The notes under the pieces: generated by a model | Databases searched by the model: none | The model's input: only the letters and a program-made list of their open reading frames with translations | What the model was told of the DNA's origin: nothing | In this document: piece by piece, positions 1 through 5,118 of the stretch | Layout: each line of letters starts with the position of its first letter | Position numbering within the stretch: position 1 is the stretch's first letter | DNA from: Pseudomonadota bacterium | Lineage (GTDB): Bacteria; Pseudomonadota; Gammaproteobacteria; Burkholderiales; Burkholderiaceae_B | Assembly: GCA_021793095.1 (NCBI GenBank) | Contig: JAJYTK010000093.1 | Location: forward strand, 1-5,118 | DNA length: 5,118 nt | Reading direction: 5' to 3' | Position numbers and translations under genes: made by a program

Positions 1-2
1 CT

Positions 3-101
3 CATGAGGCGCCTGTCGCCACAGAGGCAACACCGTTGCAGGAACAAGAGGCTAAAGAAAAGTCTTCAGGAGTATCCGCTCCCGCCAAGACGACTGATTA
101 A
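3..101 (+). CDS. C-terminal end of an unidentified protein (partial, 5' end outside window)
   Basis: The frame beginning at base 3 is open from the left edge to a TAA at 99-101 and gives 32 residues rich in Ala, Glu, Pro, Thr and Lys, ending SAPAKTTD. This composition is typical of a flexible, low-complexity C-terminal tail, and no domain or motif is visible. The reading frame was chosen because it reads like such a tail and because its stop is followed 73 bases later by a strong terminator. Frame 1 is also open, to base 180, but gives an Arg-rich peptide whose stop falls inside the terminator stem, so it is less likely. The function cannot be told from this fragment. Genes for cbb3 cytochrome oxidase and its assembly often lie near fnr in betaproteobacteria, but nothing in this tail confirms that. 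Confidence 0.5.
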   Translation, partial: HEAPVATEATPLQEQEAKEKSSGVSAPAKTTD

Positions 102-174
102 AGCACTCCTCACTGGCCACCTTGGTCGAGGCAGGCACGGAGTCTGTGATGAAGCCAGATACTTTCTTTATATA

Positions 175-205
175 AAATAGCCCACCCTTGGTGGGCTATT
201 TCTTT
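175..205. terminator. Rho-independent terminator, probably bidirectional
   Basis: A perfect 12-bp stem is formed by AAATAGCCCACC (175-186) and GGTGGGCTATTT (190-201) around a CTT loop, followed on the + strand by a T-rich run to 205. It should end the transcript of the gene stopping at 101, 73 bases upstream. Read leftward, the right-hand arm is also followed by a T-rich stretch (complement of 171-178). The same hairpin could therefore stop leftward transcripts coming from fnr through 316-570. No other terminator lies between fnr and this point. Confidence 0.88.
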
Positions 206-315
206 AGTTGAATTTATTTTAAATCAAAGCAGGTGTGGATTAATTTCATTACTCTGTACTGACATGTAATTATTATCAATCGTTACGATCGAGGTAGCTT
301 GCGTCAGGAGTGAAA

Positions 316-570
316 ATGATTTACACCCGTAGCGAATATAGACGAATTTGGTTAGGGGCGATATTGTGGCCTTCTTTTTTAGGGGCCCTCGCCCTGTGCT
401 TTATCGTATTTATGTTGATCGATCCTGCTGAAATCAGATTTTTGGGCACTGTCCAGCTAAGTCGTGCAGCGGCTTATACCTTGGGGTTTTTCTTGTTTTG
501 GTTTGTGGGTATTGTGATCAGCTATTTAACAGTCAAAATCATCCCCCCACAGTACGAGGATGACTTTTAA
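316..570 (+). CDS. Small inner-membrane protein with two predicted membrane segments, function unknown
   Basis: This is an 84-residue protein that I do not recognise. The ATG at 316 is preferred over the in-frame GTG at 310 because the Shine-Dalgarno AGGAG (306-310) lies 5 bases before the ATG but overlaps the GTG. A short basic N-terminus (MIYTRSEYRR) is followed by a hydrophobic segment at about residues 12-35, a short loop (about 36-50, starting DPAEIR), a second hydrophobic segment at about 52-73, and a tail KIIPPQYEDDF with an acidic end. The positive charges suggest both ends are cytoplasmic, giving a two-helix hairpin in the inner membrane. There is no cysteine cluster, lipobox or cleavable signal peptide. 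It has its own leader and lies 1 base from the convergent fnr stop. It could be a small subunit or assembly factor of a membrane complex, but nothing visible proves this. The clear ribosome site, good start and membrane-like pattern argue that it is a real gene. Confidence 0.72.
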   Translation: MIYTRSEYRRIWLGAILWPSFLGALALCFIVFMLIDPAEIRFLGTVQLSRAAAYTLGFFLFWFVGIVISYLTVKIIPPQYEDDF

Positions 571-571
571 C

Positions 572-1321
572 TTAGTGTTTGGCAGCTTGCTGGGCGGCAC
601 ACTCAACCCCTGAGAGTATGCGCAGCGTTTCTATATCTAAGAGCATCACTTCGCGCTGTTGGATCTTGAGTAAGCCCTCGCGCGCGAATCGTGAAAATAG
701 GCGGCTGACGGTCTCTAAGGTGAGCCCTAGAAAATTGCCAATCTCTTCGCGGCTCATACGCAATATAAACTCGTAGGGTGAGTAGCCTAGTGCTGACAGT
801 CGCTCGGATAAATTTAACAGAAACGCTGCTAAGCGTTGCTCGCTGCGCAATGCGCCTAAGGTTTTCATGAGATTATGCGAGCGCGCAATTTCCTGGCTCA
901 TCAGGCGCCGCAATTGGGACTGCAGGATGGGCATCTCGGCGGCCAGTCGATCAAAATCATCCATACGCATGACGCAGACCTCGCTGTCCTCTAGCGCAAT
1001 CGCATGAGAGCGGTGGATATCGGTCTGCAGTCCATCAATACCCGCAATTTCACCGGGCAGCAAAAAGCTTGTAATTTGTACTTGACCCGAGGCGTCTTCG
1101 AGTTGTGTTTTCAGGCTGCCTGAACGTAGCGCATAAATCGCCTCCGTAGGCTCACCCAGTCGGAAAAGAGTGCTGTTTTTGGGCAGGCGGATACGCTCTT
1201 GAACCAGTGCATCGAGTTGTTCGAGCTCATTCATGTTTAGCCCAAACGAAAGGCAAAACTCACTCAGCATGCAGGTAGAGCAACGCATGGAGTCTGGGGT
1301 GACGGGGATCTTTTTGTGCAT
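572..1321 (-). CDS. fnr: FNR-type oxygen-sensing transcription regulator (Crp/Fnr family)
   Basis: This cytoplasmic regulator binds DNA as a dimer when an oxygen-labile [4Fe-4S] cluster is intact, switching genes for low-oxygen life. From the ATG at 1321 it has 249 residues, the normal FNR length. The N-terminal cysteines C14, C17 and C23 (CSTCMLSEFC) plus C116 (SEVC) match E. coli C20, C23, C29 and C122 at a constant offset of 6. A beta-roll sensory domain spans about 35-125, the dimer helix about 130-160 (RRLMSQEI), and a helix-turn-helix about 185-215. E203, S206 and R207 in LTLETVSRLF equal the E. coli residues that read TTGAT half sites. The frame extends upstream to a TTG at 1384 (270 residues), but that extra stretch resembles leader and neither start has a Shine-Dalgarno. 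Differences from E. coli: position 24 next to the cluster is Met instead of Ser, and position 154 in the dimer helix is Ser instead of Asp. clpB lies divergently upstream, and the 3' end faces the small membrane gene. Anr, Btr and FnrP are other names used for this family. Confidence 0.95.
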   Translation of the reverse strand: MHKKIPVTPDSMRCSTCMLSEFCLSFGLNMNELEQLDALVQERIRLPKNSTLFRLGEPTEAIYALRSGSLKTQLEDASGQVQITSFLLPGEIAGIDGLQTDIHRSHAIALEDSEVCVMRMDDFDRLAAEMPILQSQLRRLMSQEIARSHNLMKTLGALRSEQRLAAFLLNLSERLSALGYSPYEFILRMSREEIGNFLGLTLETVSRLFSRFAREGLLKIQQREVMLLDIETLRILSGVECAAQQAAKH

Positions 1322-1417
1322 TGATATATCTAATTTACTACGTGGTACCTGCGCAGATGCGCGGAATCGTTCGTCGTACTGCAAGTAAAAGGGCTATTTG
1401 CAATACATTACTTTAAA

Positions 1418-1455
1418 TTTAAGTGTAAAGCTTTTCCTGCTCTTTTGCACTTAAA
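1418..1455. repeat. Inverted repeat upstream of fnr
   Basis: TTTAAGTGTAAA (1418-1429) and its near complement TTTTGCACTTAAA (1443-1455) form 12-bp arms with one T:G position around a 14-base gap. The perfect outer part is TTTAAGTG/CACTTAAA. It lies about 100 bases before the fnr ATG. It could be an operator for a dimeric regulator or a hairpin in the fnr leader RNA. The lack of a T-run directly after either arm argues against a terminator. Confidence 0.5.
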
Positions 1456-1476
1456 ATAGAAATTGTTTGGTTTCGA

Positions 1477-1507
1477 TGTGGAAATAAACATTGATTTACA
1501 TTTCACA
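1477..1507. repeat. Imperfect inverted repeat next to the clpB promoter
   Basis: TGTGGAAATAAA (1477-1488) faces TTTACATTTCACA (1495-1507), whose complement is TGTGAAATGTAAA. The arms match if one base is shifted in each. The right end sits one base before the -35 element of the clpB heat-shock promoter, a position where a regulator could act on it or on the leftward fnr transcript. The TGTG/CACA ends recall CRP-family sites, but the spacing is too wide for a standard CRP or FNR box. Confidence 0.35.
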
Positions 1508-1508
1508 C

Positions 1509-1538
1509 CTTGAAAAATGCTGAGTGCGCCGCGATATA
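1509..1538 (+). promoter_or_regulatory. Heat-shock (sigma-32, RpoH) promoter of clpB
   Basis: CTTGAAA at 1509-1515 is a perfect match to the sigma-32 -35 element. After 14 bases comes CGCGATATA at 1530-1538, matching the CCCCATATA -10 element at 7 of 9 positions. Spacing and order are right for RpoH promoters, and clpB is a classic member of that regulon. Transcription would start near 1545, leaving a leader of about 80 bases before the clpB ATG. A sigma-70 reading (TTGAAA with TATACA, spacer 19) is clearly poorer. Confidence 0.78.
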
Positions 1539-1616
1539 CATTATATAGATTGATAAAAGAAACAGTGCATAAATGAGCGAGCGCTGTAGTGAGAATGCAG
1601 ATTGATAACAAAGGCT

Positions 1617-1620
1617 AGGA
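1617..1620 (+). promoter_or_regulatory. Ribosome binding site of clpB
   Basis: AGGA lies 6 bases before the ATG at 1627, which fixes the clpB start. It overlaps the stop of a possible 7-codon leader ORF (1595-1618, MQIDNKG). That leader ORF has no convincing ribosome site of its own. Confidence 0.75.
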
Positions 1621-1626
1621 AATATA

Positions 1627-4230
1627 ATGCGTATTGATAAGTTTACAACAAAGTTCCAACAAGCTTTGGCTGATGCCCAAAGCTTAGCGATGCAAAAGCA
1701 TCATGCTTACTTAGAGCCTGTGCATGTGCTATGGGCTCTATTAGAAGATAATGATTCGGGGGCCGCCAGTTTATTTGCCCGAGCCGGTGCGTCTGTACAA
1801 CGGTTACGTGCTGAGGTGCAAAACGCAATCGATGCGCTGCCCGAAGTACAGGGTCAGGGCGCCGAACTCAATATTAGTCGCGACTTGCAAAGAGCCTTGG
1901 CACTGACCGACAAAGAGGCCAAGGACCGCGGTGATACCTATATTGCTGGCGAGCTATTTTTACTGGCGCTGACTCGCGATAAAGGGCGGGTGGGTCAATT
2001 GTTGCGTGATGCTGGTGTCCAAGAATCGGCATTGCAAAGCGCGATTGATGAAGTGCGCGGCGGGGCTTCCGTAGACAGTGCAGATGCGGATGAGCAACGC
2101 GAGGCATTGGCTAAATACACCATGGATCTGACCGAGCAGGCTCGCTTGGGCAAGCTGGATCCGGTGATTGGCCGTGATGATGAGATCCGTCGATCCGTAC
2201 AGATTTTACAACGACGCACCAAAAATAACCCTGTGCTCATTGGTGAGCCTGGGGTGGGTAAGACCGCTATTGTCGAGGGGTTGGCACAGCGCATTGTGAA
2301 TAATGAGGTGCCTGAGAACCTAAAAGGAAAACGTTTGCTGGTGCTGGATTTGGCGGCTTTGCTTGCCGGGGCCAAGTTCCGAGGTGAGTTTGAAGAGCGC
2401 CTAAAGGCCGTACTCAAAGAGCTGAGCCAAGATGCCGGTAAGACCATTCTCTTTATTGACGAAATTCATATGGTCGTTGGGGCAGGCAAGGCTGAGGGGG
2501 CGATGGATGCGGGCAATATGCTCAAGCCAGCTTTGGCGCGTGGGGAATTACATTGTATTGGCGCGACGACATTGGATGAATATCGCCAATATATAGAAAA
2601 AGATGCTGCTTTAGAGCGTCGTTTCCAGCGCGTGCAGGTGGATGAGCCCGATGTTCCCTCAACCATTGCTATTTTGCGCGGCCTGCGAGAGCGCTACGAG
2701 CTACACCACGGGGTGGCCATCACCGACCCTGCGATTGTGTCCGCTGCTGAGCTGTCACAGCGTTATATCACTGATCGCTTCCTGCCTGATAAGGCCATTG
2801 ACCTCATTGACGAGGCAGCAGCGCGCATCCGCATGGAAATAGATTCCAAGCCCGAGGTGATGGACAAGCTCGATCGCCGCATGATTCAGTTGAAAATTGA
2901 GCGCGAAGCGGTCAAAAAGGAAACGGACGATGCTTCCAAAAAGCGTTTGCAGGTCATCGAAGATGAGCTCGCACATTTAGAGCGCGAGTACAACGATTAC
3001 GAAGAGGTATGGAAATCAGAAAAGGCAGCAGTACAAGGTTCGCAAGCAATCAAAGAAGAAATTGATGAGGTGCGTGCCGAGATGGCTGAGTTGCAGCGTA
3101 AGGGACAATTCGATAAATTGGCCGAGCTGCAATACGGTAAATTGCCGCAGCTTGAAGAGCGCTTAAAAGCGGCCGAAGAGGGGCTTTCTGAGGCGGTCCA
3201 TGATCAACCTCGCCTCATGCGTACTGAGGTAGGCGTTGAGGAAATTGCCGAGGTGGTCTCACGTGCCACTGGGATTCCCGTGGCTCGGATGATGCAAGGG
3301 GAGCGGGAAAAACTGATTCAAATGGAGTCTCATTTGCATGAGCGCGTGATCGGACAAGATGAGGCGGTCACCTTGGTTGCTGATGCCATTCGACGCTCAC
3401 GTGCGGGGTTAGCAGACCCGGGTCGGCCTTATGGTTCTTTCCTGTTTTTAGGGCCTACCGGTGTGGGGAAAACAGAGCTGAGCAAATCGCTTGCCGAGTT
3501 TCTCTTTGATTCTGAAGAGCACCTGATCCGCATCGACATGTCCGAGTTTATGGAAAAACATTCAGTGGCACGTCTGATTGGTGCGCCTCCAGGGTATGTA
3601 GGGTATGAACAAGGCGGATACTTGACCGAGGCAGTACGCCGTAAGCCTTATAGTGTCATTTTGTTGGATGAGGTAGAAAAGGCACACCCCGATGTCTTTA
3701 ATGTGTTGTTGCAAGTCTTAGATGATGGACGTTTGACGGATGGTCAGGGCAGAACGGTGGATTTCAAAAATACCGTGATTATCATGACCTCTAATTTGGG
3801 TTCGCACCATATCCAAGCGATGGCTGATGAGCCTTATGAAAAAGTTAAAGATGTGGTTTGGGATGAGCTCAAAACCTCTTTCCGCCCAGAGTTCTTAAAC
3901 CGTATTGATGAGGTGGTAGTATTCCATAGCTTGGATGCCAAGCATATCCAGGCCATTGCTCAGATACAGATTCAGCGTCTGGCAGATCGTCTCGAAGAGC
4001 GTCATCTCGAGTTGGATGTGAGCGCCGCAGCGTTGGCAGAATTGGCCAAGGTAGGCTTCGATCCAGTATTTGGGGCACGTCCCCTCAAGAGAGCAGTGCA
4101 GCAATATTTGGAAAACCCATTGGCCAAAAAGATCCTGCAAGGTGACTTCGCCGAAGGCGATATGATTCAAGTTGATTTTGAGGCCGATGACTTTGTGTTC
4201 AACAAAGTGGGCTCGGTCGCTGCAGCTTAA
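1627..4230 (+). CDS. clpB: ATP-dependent disaggregase ClpB (Hsp100)
   Basis: ClpB is a cytoplasmic hexameric AAA+ chaperone that works with DnaK/DnaJ/GrpE to pull polypeptides out of aggregates through its central pore after heat stress. The 867 residues (E. coli 857) are complete. The N domain covers about 1-145. The first ATPase domain carries Walker A GEPGVGKT (206-213), pore loop KFRGEFEER (250-258), Walker B ILFIDEIH (274-281, E279) and arginine fingers R331/R332. The coiled-coil M domain that binds DnaK covers about 410-525 and has the long heptad pattern typical of ClpB rather than ClpA or ClpC. The second ATPase domain has Walker A GPTGVGKT (609-616), Walker [12 protein letters not shown] (677-687), pore loop GYVGYEQGG (656-664), FLNRID (756-761) and sensor-2 GARPLKR (816-822). 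The first pore-loop aromatic is Phe251, where E. coli has Tyr, a conservative change. The tail after the last domain is short (VGSVAAA). The gene stands alone, between a heat-shock promoter and a strong terminator. The internal GTG start used for E. coli short ClpB is GTA here (2071-2073). Confidence 0.98.
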   Translation: MRIDKFTTKFQQALADAQSLAMQKHHAYLEPVHVLWALLEDNDSGAASLFARAGASVQRLRAEVQNAIDALPEVQGQGAELNISRDLQRALALTDKEAKDRGDTYIAGELFLLALTRDKGRVGQLLRDAGVQESALQSAIDEVRGGASVDSADADEQREALAKYTMDLTEQARLGKLDPVIGRDDEIRRSVQILQRRTKNNPVLIGEPGVGKTAIVEGLAQRIVNNEVPENLKGKRLLVLDLAALLAGAKFRGEFEERLKAVLKELSQDAGKTILFIDEIHMVVGAGKAEGAMDAGNMLKPALARGELHCIGATTLDEYRQYIEKDAALERRFQRVQVDEPDVPSTIAILRGLRERYELHHGVAITDPAIVSAAELSQRYITDRFLPDKAIDLIDEAAARIRMEIDSKPEVMDKLDRRMIQLKIEREAVKKETDDASKKRLQVIEDELAHLEREYNDYEEVWKSEKAAVQGSQAIKEEIDEVRAEMAELQRKGQFDKLAELQYGKLPQLEERLKAAEEGLSEAVHDQPRLMRTEVGVEEIAEVVSRATGIPVARMMQGEREKLIQMESHLHERVIGQDEAVTLVADAIRRSRAGLADPGRPYGSFLFLGPTGVGKTELSKSLAEFLFDSEEHLIRIDMSEFMEKHSVARLIGAPPGYVGYEQGGYLTEAVRRKPYSVILLDEVEKAHPDVFNVLLQVLDDGRLTDGQGRTVDFKNTVIIMTSNLGSHHIQAMADEPYEKVKDVVWDELKTSFRPEFLNRIDEVVVFHSLDAKHIQAIAQIQIQRLADRLEERHLELDVSAAALAELAKVGFDPVFGARPLKRAVQQYLENPLAKKILQGDFAEGDMIQVDFEADDFVFNKVGSVAAA

Positions 4231-4266
4231 ATTCAGAGCAGTATTGTCTGCGCCCATAGGGCAGCA

Positions 4267-4304
4267 AAAAAGCGCCGATACCTTTCGAGGTGTCGGCGCT
4301 TTTT
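4267..4304. terminator. Bidirectional terminator between clpB and queH
   Basis: A 17-bp stem pairs 4267-4283 with 4288-4304 around a TTCG loop. It has a GC-rich core (GCGCCGATACC), one G:T pair, five As at the base of the left arm and five Ts on the right, so it has a U-tract in both directions. It begins 37 bases after the clpB stop and ends 40 bases past the queH stop, serving both convergent genes. GCCCAT (4252-4257) and ATGGGC (4305-4310) add an outer complementary pair with a 9-base bulge on the left. Confidence 0.92.
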
Positions 4305-4343
4305 ATGGGCCATAAGTTTGTAAACTGGGTGACCTAGGGGCAG

Positions 4344-5021
4344 TTAGACAAAGTCATCTTTGTCGTTAATGCCGTAGAATTTGACGCCTATTTCTATAGG
4401 GCCGCGGCCGCGTTCACGGCGTCGGCGGTTAGTGTCACGTAACGAGTAGATACAGCCGCAGTATTCTTGTTGGTAAAAGTTTTCGCGTTTGCTGATATCG
4501 AGCATGCGCTGAGCACCGCCCTGGCGCCTCCAGTTGTAGGTCCAGTAAGTCAAATCATCGTAGCGTGAGGCGGCACGTATCCCGGAATCATTGATTTGCT
4601 GCATGTCTTTCCAACGCGAGATGCCCAAGGAGCTAGTAAAGGTATCAAAGCCATGTTCGTGGGCATACAGTGCGGTACGCTCAAAGCGCATATCAAAGCA
4701 AACGGTGCAGCGTAACCCGCGCTCGGGTTCGTACTCTAATCCTTGGACACGCTCGAACCAATTATCGACATCATAATCAGCATCAATAAATTCAATATTG
4801 TGCTCTCGAGCATAGCGAATATTTTCCTCTTTGCGGATTTCGTACTCTTCGCGCGGATGGATATTAGGGTTGTAGAAAAATATCGCGTACTCAATCCCAG
4901 AGGCGGTCATGGCCTCCATGACCTCGCCAGAACAAGGCGCGCAGCATGAGTGCAGGAGCACCTTGTGGGTGTGCTTAGGAGGAGTAAGCGGTTTGCGGTT
5001 TTTAAGCGTATCGACTGTCAT
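4344..5021 (-). CDS. queH: Epoxyqueuosine reductase QueH (DUF208 family)
   Basis: QueH reduces epoxyqueuosine to queuosine in the anticodon of GUN tRNAs. It is the last step of the pathway and is done in other bacteria by the unrelated cobalamin enzyme QueG. The 225 residues from the ATG at 5021 fit the family length. Metal-binding cysteines appear in the expected order: HSCCAPC (C26, C27, C30), RCTVC (C105, C108) and YCGC (C188, C190). Other family traits are [16 protein letters not shown] (about 48-63), a [10 protein letters not shown] stretch (about 130-139), and a basic RRRRERGRG segment near the C-terminus. The known QueH structure holds a [4Fe-4S] cluster beside a second metal site. The frame extends to an ATG at 5099, but the 26 extra residues are Phe/Tyr-rich, precede the usual family start and lack a ribosome site, so 5021 is chosen. 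No Shine-Dalgarno precedes 5021 either. The gene converges on clpB with a shared terminator. No other queuosine gene is in the window. Confidence 0.94.
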   Translation of the reverse strand: MTVDTLKNRKPLTPPKHTHKVLLHSCCAPCSGEVMEAMTASGIEYAIFFYNPNIHPREEYEIRKEENIRYAREHNIEFIDADYDVDNWFERVQGLEYEPERGLRCTVCFDMRFERTALYAHEHGFDTFTSSLGISRWKDMQQINDSGIRAASRYDDLTYWTYNWRRQGGAQRMLDISKRENFYQQEYCGCIYSLRDTNRRRRERGRGPIEIGVKFYGINDKDDFV

Positions 5022-5051
5022 GAGGTGATGGAAAGCACAGTAAAAAAGGTA

Positions 5052-5057
5052 ATCATA
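5052..5057 (-). promoter_or_regulatory. Possible -10 element for queH
   Basis: On the leftward strand TATGAT (complement of 5052-5057) matches the sigma-70 -10 consensus TATAAT at 5 of 6 positions and follows a run of Ts. It would give a leader of about 25 bases before the ATG at 5021. No good -35 element is seen at the right distance, so this is a weak call. Transcription could instead enter from a gene beyond the right edge. Confidence 0.25.
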
Positions 5058-5089
5058 AAAAAATACGAACACGAACTCTTTAAGGCATG

Positions 5090-5118
5090 GGGTGCCCATC
5101 TAAAGGATGGGAGCATCC
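5090..5118. repeat. Hairpin at the right edge, upstream of queH
   Basis: CCCATC (5095-5100) and GATGGG (5106-5111) form a perfect 6-bp stem with a 5-base loop. After a 2-base bulge the stem continues with TG/CA (5093-5094 with 5114-5115), a G:T pair and GG/CC to the last base. No T-run follows directly on either visible side, so a terminator is not shown. The window ends here, so it may be the edge of a larger structure or of the 3' end of an upstream gene. Confidence 0.35.

Larger units (their letters stand above)
1322..1626. promoter_or_regulatory. Divergent fnr-clpB control region
   Basis: These 305 bases separate the two divergent starts and are clearly AT-rich compared with the flanking genes. 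They hold two inverted repeats (1418-1455 and 1477-1507), the clpB heat-shock promoter (1509-1538), and the clpB leader of about 80 bases with a repeated ATTGATAA word. The part nearest fnr (1322-1384) is an open extension of the fnr frame and has a GATATATC palindrome at 1322-1329. I found no CIRCE element (the HrcA operator) and no good FNR box. TTGAT half sites occur at 1491, 1550 and 1602 but lack proper partners. No clear sigma-70 promoter for fnr could be picked on the leftward strand. Confidence 0.6.

Noticed and set aside
4..180. Frame-1 ORF of 58 codons at the left edge
   Set aside because: It is Arg-rich with no ribosome site visible and stops inside the terminator stem. The frame ending at 101 reads more like a real protein tail.
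579..776. Rightward ORF antisense to the end of fnr
   Set aside because: It is a shadow of the fnr coding frame, rich in Ser and Arg, with no domain.
1573..1605. Possible 10-residue leader peptide before clpB (MSERCSENAD)
   Set aside because: It has no ribosome site, and short ATG frames are expected by chance in an 80-base leader.
1408..1611. Leftward 67-codon ORF in the fnr-clpB spacer
   Set aside because: It spans the heat-shock promoter and the repeats in AT-rich DNA, has no ribosome site and no protein-like pattern.
1491..1615. TTGAT half sites as FNR boxes in the clpB leader and promoter
   Set aside because: The partner halves match ATCAA at only one or two of five positions.
1995..2447. 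Leftward 150-codon ORF inside clpB, with similar ones elsewhere in the gene
   Set aside because: It is antisense to a conserved ATPase domain and has the Ser/Arg/Pro-rich make-up of a complement shadow.
3895..4257. Leftward 120-codon ORF over the clpB end
   Set aside because: It is antisense to conserved clpB sequence, with no motif. Its start lies just before the bidirectional terminator.
4743..4949. Rightward ORF inside queH
   Set aside because: It is a shadow of the QueH frame, which carries all expected cysteine motifs.
5022..5118. preQ1 riboswitch in the queH leader
   Set aside because: The hairpin lacks the short pseudoknot layout and A-rich tail of preQ1 riboswitches. queH acts after preQ1 is used.

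Overview
The window looks like an ordinary chromosomal segment of a betaproteobacterium, most likely of the Alcaligenaceae/Burkholderiales type. That placement is inferred from the style of the FNR and ClpB proteins, the mid-range base composition and the presence of QueH; no marker gene settles it. I see no transposon, phage gene, CRISPR array, tRNA or rRNA.

Layout from left to right: (1) the last 32 codons of an unidentified rightward gene (stop at 99-101), then a strong hairpin terminator at 175-205. (2) A short rightward gene (316-570) for an 84-residue protein with two membrane segments and no recognisable family. (3) A leftward FNR/CRP-family regulator (572-1321) with all four cluster cysteines and the E-x2-S-R DNA-reading motif of FNR. 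It meets the small gene tail to tail with one base between the stops. (4) A 305-base divergent control region (1322-1626), AT-rich, with two inverted repeats, a convincing heat-shock sigma-32 promoter (1509-1538) and a repeated 8-mer. (5) A rightward full-length clpB disaggregase (1627-4230). (6) A strong hairpin at 4267-4304 that can terminate transcription from both sides. (7) A leftward queH (4344-5021), the iron-sulfur epoxyqueuosine reductase of tRNA queuosine synthesis, with its leader running to the right edge.

The genes do not form one pathway. FNR senses oxygen through a [4Fe-4S] cluster and controls the switch to low-oxygen metabolism. ClpB rescues aggregated proteins after heat or other stress, and the promoter found here fits that role. 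QueH completes a modified nucleoside in tRNA. Possible links are FNR control of the small membrane gene, which has two imperfect FNR-like boxes upstream, and antisense overlap between the fnr transcript and that gene. Both are inference. I found no convincing evidence of a new multi-gene system; the least explained items are the small membrane protein and the repeats in the fnr-clpB divergent region.
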